This document shows positions 1 to 7,527 of a DNA stretch of 15,390 nt, piece by piece. Numbering within the stretch: the first letter of the stretch is position 1; the number at the start of each line of letters is the position of its first letter. Position numbers and translations under genes: made by a program. The stretch is from HyVt-560 sp964577195 (GTDB lineage Bacteria > Pseudomonadota > Gammaproteobacteria > UWMA-0217): the NCBI GenBank assembly GCA_964577195.1, contig CAZNYF010000065.1, positions 1 through 15,390 of the forward strand, given 5' to 3'. The notes under the pieces were generated by a model that saw only the letters and a list, made by a program, of their open reading frames with translations, was not told the DNA's origin and made no database searches.

Positions 1-44
1 ACGTTCAAATGGGGTTTGGTTCGCTCAAATTTCTCTTTCGACAT
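1..44 (-). CDS. tuf: Elongation factor Tu, N-terminal fragment (window edge)
   Basis: The minus strand reads ATG at 44-42 followed by MSKEKFERTKPHLN and a further partial codon, which is the N-terminus of EF-Tu (family form MSKEKFERTKPHVNVGTIG). EF-Tu is the GTPase that brings aminoacyl-tRNA to the ribosomal A site. The gene is cut by the window edge after 14 complete codons, so its GTP-binding motifs are not visible. It lies 60 bases downstream of fusA with no terminator between, so it is probably the last gene of the rpsL-rpsG-fusA-tuf operon. A Shine-Dalgarno AGGA lies 8 bases before the ATG. The Leu in HLN, where Val is usual, is a mild substitution. This is the second of two tuf copies touching the window; the other ends at 15334. 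Confidence 0.95.
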   Translation of the reverse strand, partial: MSKEKFERTKPHLN

Positions 45-104
45 GGCTCTGTTCCTAAAATCGTCTAACTAAATTCAAAAAAACTACTAATAAGCATCCA
101 GCAC

Positions 105-2195
105 TCAGGACACCCGCCTGATATCTGAAAAAACGCTGTTCGGCGCTTCAGCATAACCAGAAAATTCCATACTGTAAGTCGCCCGACCCTGTGTCGCTGA
201 ACGCAGGTCGGTGGCGTATCCAAACATCTGAGCTAACGGCACATCTGCTCGAACGATCTTCCCGCCTGGCGCATCATCCATTCCTGCGACAATTCCTCTA
301 CGGCGATTCAGATCCCCCATCACATCACCCATGTAATTTTCCGGGGTCACTACTTCAACTTTCATAATGGGTTCAAGCAACACTGGGTCTGCATCCAGAA
401 CACCATTCCTGAAACCCATCGAGGCAGCGATTTTAAACGCCATCTCATTAGAGTCGACATCGTGATAGGAGCCATCGTACAAAGTGACTTTGACATCTAT
501 CACTGGAAACCCGGCCAATACGCCCGACCCCATCGACTCTTCAATACCTTTTTCAACAGCGTTGATAAATTCACGCGGCACAGCCCCGCCAACAATCTCA
601 TCTACAAACTCGAAACCTTCACCCTGCTCCAGCGGCTCAAATCTCAACCAGACATGTCCATACTGACCACGACCTCCGGTTTGCCTGACAAACTTACCTT
701 CTGCCTCAACTGTCTTACGAATAGTTTCGCGATAAGCCACTTGCGGCGCACCAACATTGGCATCAACGCTAAACTCTCGCTTCATTCGATCAACGATAAT
801 TTCCAAATGCAACTCGCCCATACCAGAAATAATGGTCTGACCAGTCTCTTCATCCGTATGAACACGAAAAGAAGGATCTTCCTGCGCCAGCTTACTCAGC
901 GCCATACCCATCTTTTCTTGATCTACTGTCGTTCTTGGCTCTACCGCAACCGAAATTACCGGATCCGGAAAATCCATTTTCTCTAGCGTGATCACATGCC
1001 TGGGATCACATAATGTGTCACCCGTGGTCACCGTTTTCAGCCCGACCGCAGCAGCAATGTCGCCGGCTCGGACCTCTTTAATCTCTTCGCGCGAATTAGC
1101 ATGCATCTGCAAAATTCGCCCAATTCGTTCTTTCTTACCAGAGACAGGGTTATAAACCGCGTCTCCAGATTGCAGCACTCCAGAATAAACCCGGAAAAAT
1201 GCCAGCGTTCCGACAAACGAGTCAGTCGCTATCTTGAAGGCCAACGCAGCAAATGGCTCATCATCCGACGGATGCCGCTCACCTTCTTTATCTTTTTCCA
1301 ACACACCTTTGATTGATGGGACATCCAATGGCGATGGCATTAAACTAACAATCGCATCAAGCACTGCTTGAACACCTTTGTTTTTGAAAGCCGAACCACA
1401 AAAACTCGGGACAATCTCGCTTGCCACAGTTCGCATCCGCAAACCCCTGACAATCTCATCATTGGAAAGCTCGCCTTCTTCCAGATAAGCATCCATCAAG
1501 ACCTCGTCTGCTTCAGCCGCCGCTTCAACCATCAACTCGCGGTACTCGTTACATTGATCAACCAGTTCCGCGGGTATTTCTCTGGACTCGTAAGTCGCAC
1601 CTTTATCCGATTCGTTCCAGTAGATCGCCTCCATTCGCAGCAGGTCAACCACACCTTCAAACGTCTCTTCGGCGCCAATCGGTATCTGCATGACTACCGG
1701 GTTCGCACCAAGTCGATCTTTAATCTGTTCAACTACCCGGAGAAAATCCGCACCCGAGCGATCCATCTTGTTAATAAAAGCCAGCCTTGGCACCTGATAA
1801 CGATCCGCTTGGCGCCAGACGGTTTCAGACTGAGGCTCGACCCCACCAACTGCACAAAAAACAGCGCAAGCACCGTCCAATACACGCAAGGAACGCTCAA
1901 CCTCGATCGTAAAATCAACGTGCCCCGGAGTATCAATGATATTAATCCGGTGCTCGTCAAACTGACGATCCATCCCACGCCAAAAACAGGTCGTAGCCGC
2001 TGAGGTAATGGTGATACCTCGCTCTTGCTCCTGCTCCATCCAGTCCATCACGGCAGCACCGTCATGAACTTCACCGATCTTGTGGGAGATACCGGTGTAA
2101 AAAAGTATCCGCTCAGTGGTGGTCGTCTTCCCCGCATCGATGTGCGCCATGATACCAATATTGCGGTATCGCTCTAATGGGGTACTTCGAGCCAC
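105..2195 (-). CDS. fusA: Elongation factor G
   Basis: EF-G is the cytoplasmic GTPase that drives tRNA-mRNA translocation and, with ribosome recycling factor, splits ribosomes. The 696-residue product (E. coli has 704) is intact. GTPase motifs are visible in order: P-loop AHIDAGKT (17-24), switch I ERGITIT (58-64), DTPGH (88-92), NKMD (142-145) and SAFK (268-271). Domains II to V follow, including the domain IV stretch GGRGQYGHV and, near the C-terminus, the domain V stretch MFGYATDLRS. The start is GTG at 2195, chosen because MARSTPLERYRNIG matches the family N-terminus exactly. A GAGGA ribosome-binding site lies 9 bases upstream. The gene follows rpsG after an 82-base spacer and precedes tuf. 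The stop is TGA. A second EF-G paralogue is possible elsewhere in the genome, but position in the str operon marks this as the canonical fusA. Confidence 0.98.
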   Translation of the reverse strand: MARSTPLERYRNIGIMAHIDAGKTTTTERILFYTGISHKIGEVHDGAAVMDWMEQEQERGITITSAATTCFWRGMDRQFDEHRINIIDTPGHVDFTIEVERSLRVLDGACAVFCAVGGVEPQSETVWRQADRYQVPRLAFINKMDRSGADFLRVVEQIKDRLGANPVVMQIPIGAEETFEGVVDLLRMEAIYWNESDKGATYESREIPAELVDQCNEYRELMVEAAAEADEVLMDAYLEEGELSNDEIVRGLRMRTVASEIVPSFCGSAFKNKGVQAVLDAIVSLMPSPLDVPSIKGVLEKDKEGERHPSDDEPFAALAFKIATDSFVGTLAFFRVYSGVLQSGDAVYNPVSGKKERIGRILQMHANSREEIKEVRAGDIAAAVGLKTVTTGDTLCDPRHVITLEKMDFPDPVISVAVEPRTTVDQEKMGMALSKLAQEDPSFRVHTDEETGQTIISGMGELHLEIIVDRMKREFSVDANVGAPQVAYRETIRKTVEAEGKFVRQTGGRGQYGHVWLRFEPLEQGEGFEFVDEIVGGAVPREFINAVEKGIEESMGSGVLAGFPVIDVKVTLYDGSYHDVDSNEMAFKIAASMGFRNGVLDADPVLLEPIMKVEVVTPENYMGDVMGDLNRRRGIVAGMDDAPGGKIVRADVPLAQMFGYATDLRSATQGRATYSMEFSGYAEAPNSVFSDIRRVS

Positions 2196-2277
2196 TGCCT
2201 AAATTCCTCGTTAACTATTGCTCCCGAGACATCCTAGCCTGGCGAACAAACCTACATAATTCGCTCTAACAATCTGC

Positions 2278-2748
2278 CTACCAACGGTAATGAGCAAACG
2301 CTTTGTTCGCTTCGGCCATGCGATGAGTATCTTCACGCTTCTTAACGGCCGATCCGCGACTTTCCGATGCATCCATCAATTCACCAGCAAGCTTTTGACG
2401 CATAGTTTTCTCACCACGCTTACGCGCAGCCTCAGCCAGCCAACGCATTGCCAGTGCCTTTTGACGCACAGGCCGGACTTCAACTGGAACCTGATAAGTC
2501 GCACCACCAACACGGCGAGATTTAACCTCCACAGTAGGACTAACGTTATCAAGCGCTTTAGTCAGTACTTCCATCCCGTCAGATTTTTGCTTCTCCTCGA
2601 TGATGTCAATTGCACCATAGAGAATTCTTTCTGCCGTGGATTTCTTGCCATCTCTCATGACGATATTCATGAACTTGGCAAGATCCTGACTTCCAAATTT
2701 TGGATCAGGTAAAATTTCGCGTTTAGGGGCTCTACTTCTTCTGGACAT
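2278..2748 (-). CDS. rpsG: 30S ribosomal protein S7
   Basis: S7 is a primary assembly protein of the 30S head that binds the 3' major domain of 16S rRNA and lies near the E-site tRNA. The 156 residues match the usual bacterial length; E. coli K-12 has a longer C-terminal tail. Family signatures are the N-terminus MSRRSRAPKREILPDPKFGS, the VGGATYQVPVEVRP stretch of the beta hairpin at about residues 80-93, and the end KREDTHRMAEANKAFAHYRW. The ATG follows an AGGT element 8 bases upstream. Only 14 bases separate it from the rpsL stop, so S12 and S7 are almost certainly translated from one message. In E. coli a longer rpsL-rpsG spacer carries the S7 autoregulatory site, which has no room here. 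Confidence 0.98.
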   Translation of the reverse strand: MSRRSRAPKREILPDPKFGSQDLAKFMNIVMRDGKKSTAERILYGAIDIIEEKQKSDGMEVLTKALDNVSPTVEVKSRRVGGATYQVPVEVRPVRQKALAMRWLAEAARKRGEKTMRQKLAGELMDASESRGSAVKKREDTHRMAEANKAFAHYRW

Positions 2749-2762
2749 GATTGATTACCTGA

Positions 2763-3134
2763 TTATTTGGGACGCTTGGTGCCGTACTTAGAACGACCTT
2801 TTCTACGGCCATCAACGCCTTGCGTATCTAGACAACCACGAACAGTGTGATAACGAACACCCGGCAAATCTTTAACCCGGCCTCCACGAATCAACACAAC
2901 CGAGTGCTCTTGCAGGTTGTGACCTTCACCACCAATGTAAGTACTGACTTCATAGCCATTGGTTAAGCGCACACGAGCAACCTTCCGCATTGCCGAATTC
3001 GGCTTTTTGGGAGTTGTCGTATAAACACGGGTGCAGACGCCGCGCTTTTGCGGGCTAGCTTCAAGAGCAGGCACATTGGTCTTGGAGACTTTGCGCTTCC
3101 TTGGTTTACGAACTAATTGGTTAATCGTTGCCAT
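2763..3134 (-). CDS. rpsL: 30S ribosomal protein S12
   Basis: S12 is part of the 30S decoding centre and influences tRNA selection accuracy. The 123-residue product aligns along its whole length with the family, including TTTPKKPNSA (39-48), GGEGHNLQEHS (68-78) and GGRVKDLPGVRYHT (84-97). Lys43 and Lys88, the classic positions of streptomycin-resistance substitutions, both carry the wild-type lysine. Asp89, which RimO methylthiolates in E. coli, is present. The ATG at 3134 is fixed by the conserved start MATINQLVRKPR. No good Shine-Dalgarno sequence lies in the 15 bases before it; the nearest purine-rich run is about 20 bases upstream. It is the first gene of the str operon, behind its own strong promoter. 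Confidence 0.98.
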   Translation of the reverse strand: MATINQLVRKPRKRKVSKTNVPALEASPQKRGVCTRVYTTTPKKPNSAMRKVARVRLTNGYEVSTYIGGEGHNLQEHSVVLIRGGRVKDLPGVRYHTVRGCLDTQGVDGRRKGRSKYGTKRPK

Positions 3135-3161
3135 ATAAAAACTACAGTAAAAGTTTCTCTT

Positions 3162-3211
3162 ACCCTAAATTCAATATCAGGCTCCGGCGCTTGCCGATGC
3201 CTGACGAGGGT
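3162..3211 (-). promoter_or_regulatory. Folded 5' leader of the str operon mRNA
   Basis: Just downstream of the -10 box the transcript can fold into one long stem-loop. The outer stem is ACCCT (3211-3207) with AGGGT (3166-3162). The inner stem is TCAGGC (3204-3199) with GCCTGA (3182-3177), then an A-A mismatch, then UCGGC (3197-3193) with GCCGG (3188-3184) around a 4-base loop. No U-tract follows directly, so it does not look like a standard terminator, although it could weakly stop read-through from rpoC. If transcription starts near 3211, the 5' end of the mRNA would lie inside the outer stem. The structure is read directly; a role in stability or control of rpsL translation is inference. 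Confidence 0.5.
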
Positions 3212-3216
3212 CGCGA

Positions 3217-3245
3217 ATTCTAGTGAGACAGCACAACGCTGTCAA
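3217..3245 (-). promoter_or_regulatory. Sigma-70 promoter of the str operon (rpsL-rpsG-fusA-tuf)
   Basis: A perfect -35 box TTGACA (3245-3240) is followed by a 17-base spacer and the -10 box TAGAAT (3222-3217), which matches five of six consensus positions. Transcription should start around 3211-3210. The discriminator after the -10 is TCGCGA, G/C-rich as is common at promoters inhibited by ppGpp. The promoter sits in the rpoC-rpsL gap, 8 bases past the rpoC stop, and lets the str operon be transcribed independently of rpoBC. Confidence 0.85.
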
Positions 3246-3253
3246 GCATTAAC

Positions 3254-6200
3254 TCAGGCGTTATCCGTTGCCGAAGCCTCAGCACTATTCTCAGTTGTTT
3301 CTGGAATCACATCAGTCTCAGTCACATCAGCCTCCGGCTCCTTCTGAATCAGTAAGTCCGATTCCGGAAATGGCTGCACGGGCATACGCTTACGGCGCTG
3401 TTCTTTGTGATAAGCCAAACCGGTTCCCGCAGGAATAAGTCGACCAACTATCACGTTCTCTTTCAAACCACGCAGATCATCTCGTGCGCCACGAACAGAC
3501 GCTTCAGTCAGCACTCGAGTGGTTTCCTGAAATGATGCAGCAGAGATAAAGGATTCAGTCACCAGAGAAGCTTTAGTAATACCCAATAGCATCTCGTTAA
3601 ACTTAGCTTGAACCTTGCCTTTTTCCCGGCACTTATCATTTTCATCAAGGACTCTTGAACGATCCACATGCTCACCTTTGAGCATTCTGGTCTCACCCGG
3701 ATTAGTGACTTCAACTTTACGTAACATCTGACGAACAATAACTTCGATGTGCTTATCGTTGATTTTCACACCTTGCAGACGATAAACATCCTGAATCTCT
3801 TGCACCATATAGTTGGCCAGAGGCTCGACACCTTTCAATCTTAGAATGTCATGTGCAGTCGGCTCACCGTCAGCAATGATTTCACCTTTTTCAACCACCT
3901 CACCTTCAAATATATTGAGATGACGCCATTTCGGAATCAGTGCTTCATAATGATCGCCTTTATCCGGCGTAATCACCAAACGCTGCTTGCCCTTGGTTTC
4001 CTTACCAAATGAAGCAACACCCGATATTTCCGCCATAATGGCAGGCTCTTTCGGCTTACGCGCTTCAAACAGGTCAGCAACCCGCGGCAAACCACCGGTG
4101 ATGTCGCGAGATTTTGTCGATGCTTGCGGAATTCTTGCAATAACGTCACCCACTTGCACCTGCGCGCCATCTTCAAGATTTACAATCGCGCCACCTGGCA
4201 GCACATAGTTGGCAGGAATATCCGTACCAGCAAGATTCACATCGTTACCTTCCTCATCGACCAGTTTAACCATCGGACGAAGATCTTTGCCCGTGCCAAC
4301 TCGAGATTTAGGATCAGTCACAACGGTAGAACTCAGACCAGTAATGCCATCTGTTTTCTTGTCGATAGTGACGCCTTCCTGAAAATCGTAGAACTTGATG
4401 CTACCTTCTACCTCAGTGACGATTGGGTGAGTGTGCGGATCCCAGGTTGCGATTTCCTGCCCTGCAGTTACCGTATCGCCATCATTGACAGAGATCTGTG
4501 CACCATAGGTGATCTTGTAGCGCTCACGCTCGCGGTTGTGCTCATCCAGGATACTGAGTTCGCCAGAACGTGATACCGCTACCAAGTTGCCAGAACTTGC
4601 TTCAACCGTCTTCATATTGTGCAAACGTACTGTGCCACCAGACTTGATCTCTATACTGCTAGCTGCCGCTGTGCCACTGGCAGCACCACCAATATGGAAT
4701 GTCCGCATGGTGAGCTGCGTACCCGGCTCACCGATAGACTGAGCAGCTATTACGCCAACTGCTTCGCCTTCGTTCACCAAGCCGCCACGCGCCAAATCAC
4801 GTCCGTAGCAAGCCTTGCAAATGCCGTAGCGTGTTTCACAGGTTATCGCAGAGCGTACTGTCATGTGATCAATACTCAGCTCAGAAAGACTCTCGACAAG
4901 AATTTCATCCATGAATGTCCCGGCCTTGATCAGAACTTTACGACCACCAGGCTTGATAACATCCTTGGCAATAGTTCGACCCAACACTCGCTCACTCAAA
5001 GGCTCAACAACATCACCACCTTCGATGATTGGCTTCATCACCAAACCATTTCCAGTCCCGCAGTCGTCTTCGACCACAACCAGATCCTGAGACACGTCAA
5101 CTAAACGACGCGTCAGATAACCCGAGTTAGCTGTTTTCAACGCCGTATCCGCTAAGCCCTTACGTGCGCCGTGGGTGGAGATAAAGTATTCCATTACGTT
5201 CAAACCTTCGCGAAAGTTTGCCGTAATCGGTGTCTCGATAATGGAACCATCTGGTTTCGCCATCAAACCACGCATACCCGCAAGCTGACGAATCTGCGCT
5301 GCAGAACCCCGCGCACCGGAATCTGCCATCATATAGATGGAATTAAAGGAGTCTTGTTTAACCATATTGCCATCAGCATCTTCGACTTCTTCATACCCCA
5401 GCTTATCCATCATTGCCTTCGCGATGGTATCGTTGGCGGTAGTCCAAATATCGACAACCTTGTTATAGCGCTCGCCAGAGGTCACTAGACCCGAAGCATA
5501 TTGGGACTCAATCTCTAAAACCTGGGCTTCGGCATTCTCGAGAATGCCGGCCTTCTCTTCGGGTATCACCATATCTTTAGAGGCAAATGAAACGCCAGAA
5601 CGGGTTGCGAAGCGATAGCCCGTGTACATCAGGCGATCGGCAAAAACCACTGTTTCTTTGATACCAACACGCCGATAACAGGTATTAATCAAATTCGAGA
5701 TTGCCTTTTTGTTCATCTCTTGATCAACCAGAGAGAACGCCAAACCTTCAGGCAGGATCTCGGACAGAATGGCTCGGCCAACTGTAGTCTCTTTAATGCT
5801 GGTGGTCTTCTCCCAATTACCTTCCCGATCGACCACATTCTCGGTAATTCGTACTTTTACTTTGGCATGCAGCACAGCAACCCTATTTTCATAGGCGCGA
5901 TTGGCTTCAGCAACGTCAGCAAAAATCATACCCTCGCCTTGGGCGTTTATCTTGACGCGAGTCATATAATAGAGGCCCAAAACCACGTCCTGGGAAGGAA
6001 CAATGATCGGCTCACCATTGGCTGGTGACAACACATTATTGGTTGACAACATTAATGCACGTGTTTCCAGCTGCGCTTCTACAGAAAGCGGTACGTGAAC
6101 GGCCATTTGATCGCCATCAAAATCCGCGTTGAACGCCGCACAAACCAGTGGGTGCAAGCGAATTGCCTTACCTTCAACCAGCACAGGCTCGAATGCCTGG

Positions 6201-7501
6201 ATACCCAAACGGTGCAATGTAGGTGCGCGGTTAAGCATCACAGGATGCTCACGGATCACTTCCTCAAGAATATCCCAAACTTGTGGGATTTCTTGCTCAA
6301 CCAATTTTTTCGCAGACTTGATAGTCGTTGCCAAACCAAGACGACTCAATTTACCGAAAACAAAAGGCTTGAACAGCTCCAACGCCATTTTCTTGGGTAG
6401 GCCACATTGATGTAATTTCAGCGTTGGTCCAACTACGATGACTGACCGACCCGAGTAATCAACACGCTTACCCAATAGATTTTGACGGAATCGTCCCTGC
6501 TTTCCTTTGATCATGTCAGAAAGCGATTTCAGCGGGCGCTTGTTGGTGCCTGTGATGGCACGACCACGACGACCGTTATCCAGCAACGCATCGACTGACT
6601 CTTGCAACATCCGTTTTTCGTTACGCACGATGATGTCGGGCGCATTCAGCTCAAGCAAACGCTTAAGACGGTTGTTGCGGTTAATCACTCGGCGATATAA
6701 ATCGTTCAGATCAGACGTTGCGAAACGACCACCGTCCAACGGCACCAGCGGACGAATATCAGGAGGAAGAATCGGCAGTACCGACATAATCATCCATTCA
6801 GGCTTATTGCCGGATTCGAGGAACGATTCAACCAGCTTCAAGCGCTTGGATATTCTCTTGAGCTTGGTCTCGGATTTCGTCTCGTTCATGTCGACACGCA
6901 AATTTTCGGATTCAGAACGAAGATCCAGAGTCTTCAGCATTTCAAGAATCGCCTCGGCACCCATTTTGGCTTCAAACTCATCGCCGTGCTCTTCCAATGC
7001 TTCCAGGTAGCCTTCATCTGATAGCAATTGCCCGCGCTCAAGCGTAGTCAAACCAGGATCAGTCACCAGGAACGCTTCAAAATACAACACGCTCTCAATT
7101 TCCTTGAGCGCCATATCCAGCAACAGGCCAATCCGTGATGGTAAAGACTTCAGGAACCAGATGTGAGCAACCGGACTGGCCAGCTCAATATGTCCCATGC
7201 GCTCGCGACGCACTTTCGTCTGCGTAACTTCAACACCGCATTTTTCGCAAACAACTCCGCGATGCTTGAGGCGTTTATATTTACCGCAAAGACATTCGTA
7301 ATCTTTAACCGGACCAAAAATTTTTGCACAAAACAGACCATCGCGCTCTGGTTTGAAGGTTCGATAGTTGATCGTTTCCGGCTTTTTCACTTCGCCGTAA
7401 GACCAGGACCGGATTACTTCCGGGGCAGTCAGACCGATTTTGATCGCATCAAAATGCTCTTGATCGCTCTTCTGCTTAAATAGGTTGAGTAAGTCTTTCA
7501 T
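3254..7501 (-). CDS. rpoC: DNA-directed RNA polymerase subunit beta'
   Basis: This is the catalytic beta' subunit of RNA polymerase, 1415 residues against 1407 in E. coli. The N-terminal zinc site is Cys70, Cys72, Cys85 and Cys88. The catalytic loop NADFDGD places the Mg-binding aspartates at 460, 462 and 464. The second zinc site includes Cys888, Cys895 and Cys898, with the fourth cysteine probably in EDDCGTGNG. The trigger loop contains LTMRTFHIGG with His936. After it comes a long insertion, roughly residues 940-1130, that matches the proteobacterial trigger-loop insertion (SI3). The C-terminal 45 or so residues form an acidic, low-complexity tail that is probably disordered. The ATG lies 26 bases after rpoB, with AGG 8 bases upstream. 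The gene is intact, and no strong intrinsic terminator follows before the str promoter. Confidence 0.99.
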   Translation of the reverse strand: MKDLLNLFKQKSDQEHFDAIKIGLTAPEVIRSWSYGEVKKPETINYRTFKPERDGLFCAKIFGPVKDYECLCGKYKRLKHRGVVCEKCGVEVTQTKVRRERMGHIELASPVAHIWFLKSLPSRIGLLLDMALKEIESVLYFEAFLVTDPGLTTLERGQLLSDEGYLEALEEHGDEFEAKMGAEAILEMLKTLDLRSESENLRVDMNETKSETKLKRISKRLKLVESFLESGNKPEWMIMSVLPILPPDIRPLVPLDGGRFATSDLNDLYRRVINRNNRLKRLLELNAPDIIVRNEKRMLQESVDALLDNGRRGRAITGTNKRPLKSLSDMIKGKQGRFRQNLLGKRVDYSGRSVIVVGPTLKLHQCGLPKKMALELFKPFVFGKLSRLGLATTIKSAKKLVEQEIPQVWDILEEVIREHPVMLNRAPTLHRLGIQAFEPVLVEGKAIRLHPLVCAAFNADFDGDQMAVHVPLSVEAQLETRALMLSTNNVLSPANGEPIIVPSQDVVLGLYYMTRVKINAQGEGMIFADVAEANRAYENRVAVLHAKVKVRITENVVDREGNWEKTTSIKETTVGRAILSEILPEGLAFSLVDQEMNKKAISNLINTCYRRVGIKETVVFADRLMYTGYRFATRSGVSFASKDMVIPEEKAGILENAEAQVLEIESQYASGLVTSGERYNKVVDIWTTANDTIAKAMMDKLGYEEVEDADGNMVKQDSFNSIYMMADSGARGSAAQIRQLAGMRGLMAKPDGSIIETPITANFREGLNVMEYFISTHGARKGLADTALKTANSGYLTRRLVDVSQDLVVVEDDCGTGNGLVMKPIIEGGDVVEPLSERVLGRTIAKDVIKPGGRKVLIKAGTFMDEILVESLSELSIDHMTVRSAITCETRYGICKACYGRDLARGGLVNEGEAVGVIAAQSIGEPGTQLTMRTFHIGGAASGTAAASSIEIKSGGTVRLHNMKTVEASSGNLVAVSRSGELSILDEHNRERERYKITYGAQISVNDGDTVTAGQEIATWDPHTHPIVTEVEGSIKFYDFQEGVTIDKKTDGITGLSSTVVTDPKSRVGTGKDLRPMVKLVDEEGNDVNLAGTDIPANYVLPGGAIVNLEDGAQVQVGDVIARIPQASTKSRDITGGLPRVADLFEARKPKEPAIMAEISGVASFGKETKGKQRLVITPDKGDHYEALIPKWRHLNIFEGEVVEKGEIIADGEPTAHDILRLKGVEPLANYMVQEIQDVYRLQGVKINDKHIEVIVRQMLRKVEVTNPGETRMLKGEHVDRSRVLDENDKCREKGKVQAKFNEMLLGITKASLVTESFISAASFQETTRVLTEASVRGARDDLRGLKENVIVGRLIPAGTGLAYHKEQRRKRMPVQPFPESDLLIQKEPEADVTETDVIPETTENSAEASATDNA

Positions 7502-7527
7502 ATTAGCTACCTGTTAAAAGCTCCGGA

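Noticed and set aside
462..986. 174-codon open frame on the plus strand
   Set aside because: Antisense to the C-terminal half of fusA, with no recognisable domain; treated as a shadow frame.
1368..2003. 211-codon open frame on the plus strand
   Set aside because: It lies wholly antisense to fusA, resembles no protein I know, and has no ribosome-binding context; fusA conservation explains the sequence.
2196..2277. Terminator or regulatory hairpin between rpsG and fusA
   Set aside because: Only a weak 5-base-pair GCGAA/TTCGC stem is possible, with no U-tract.
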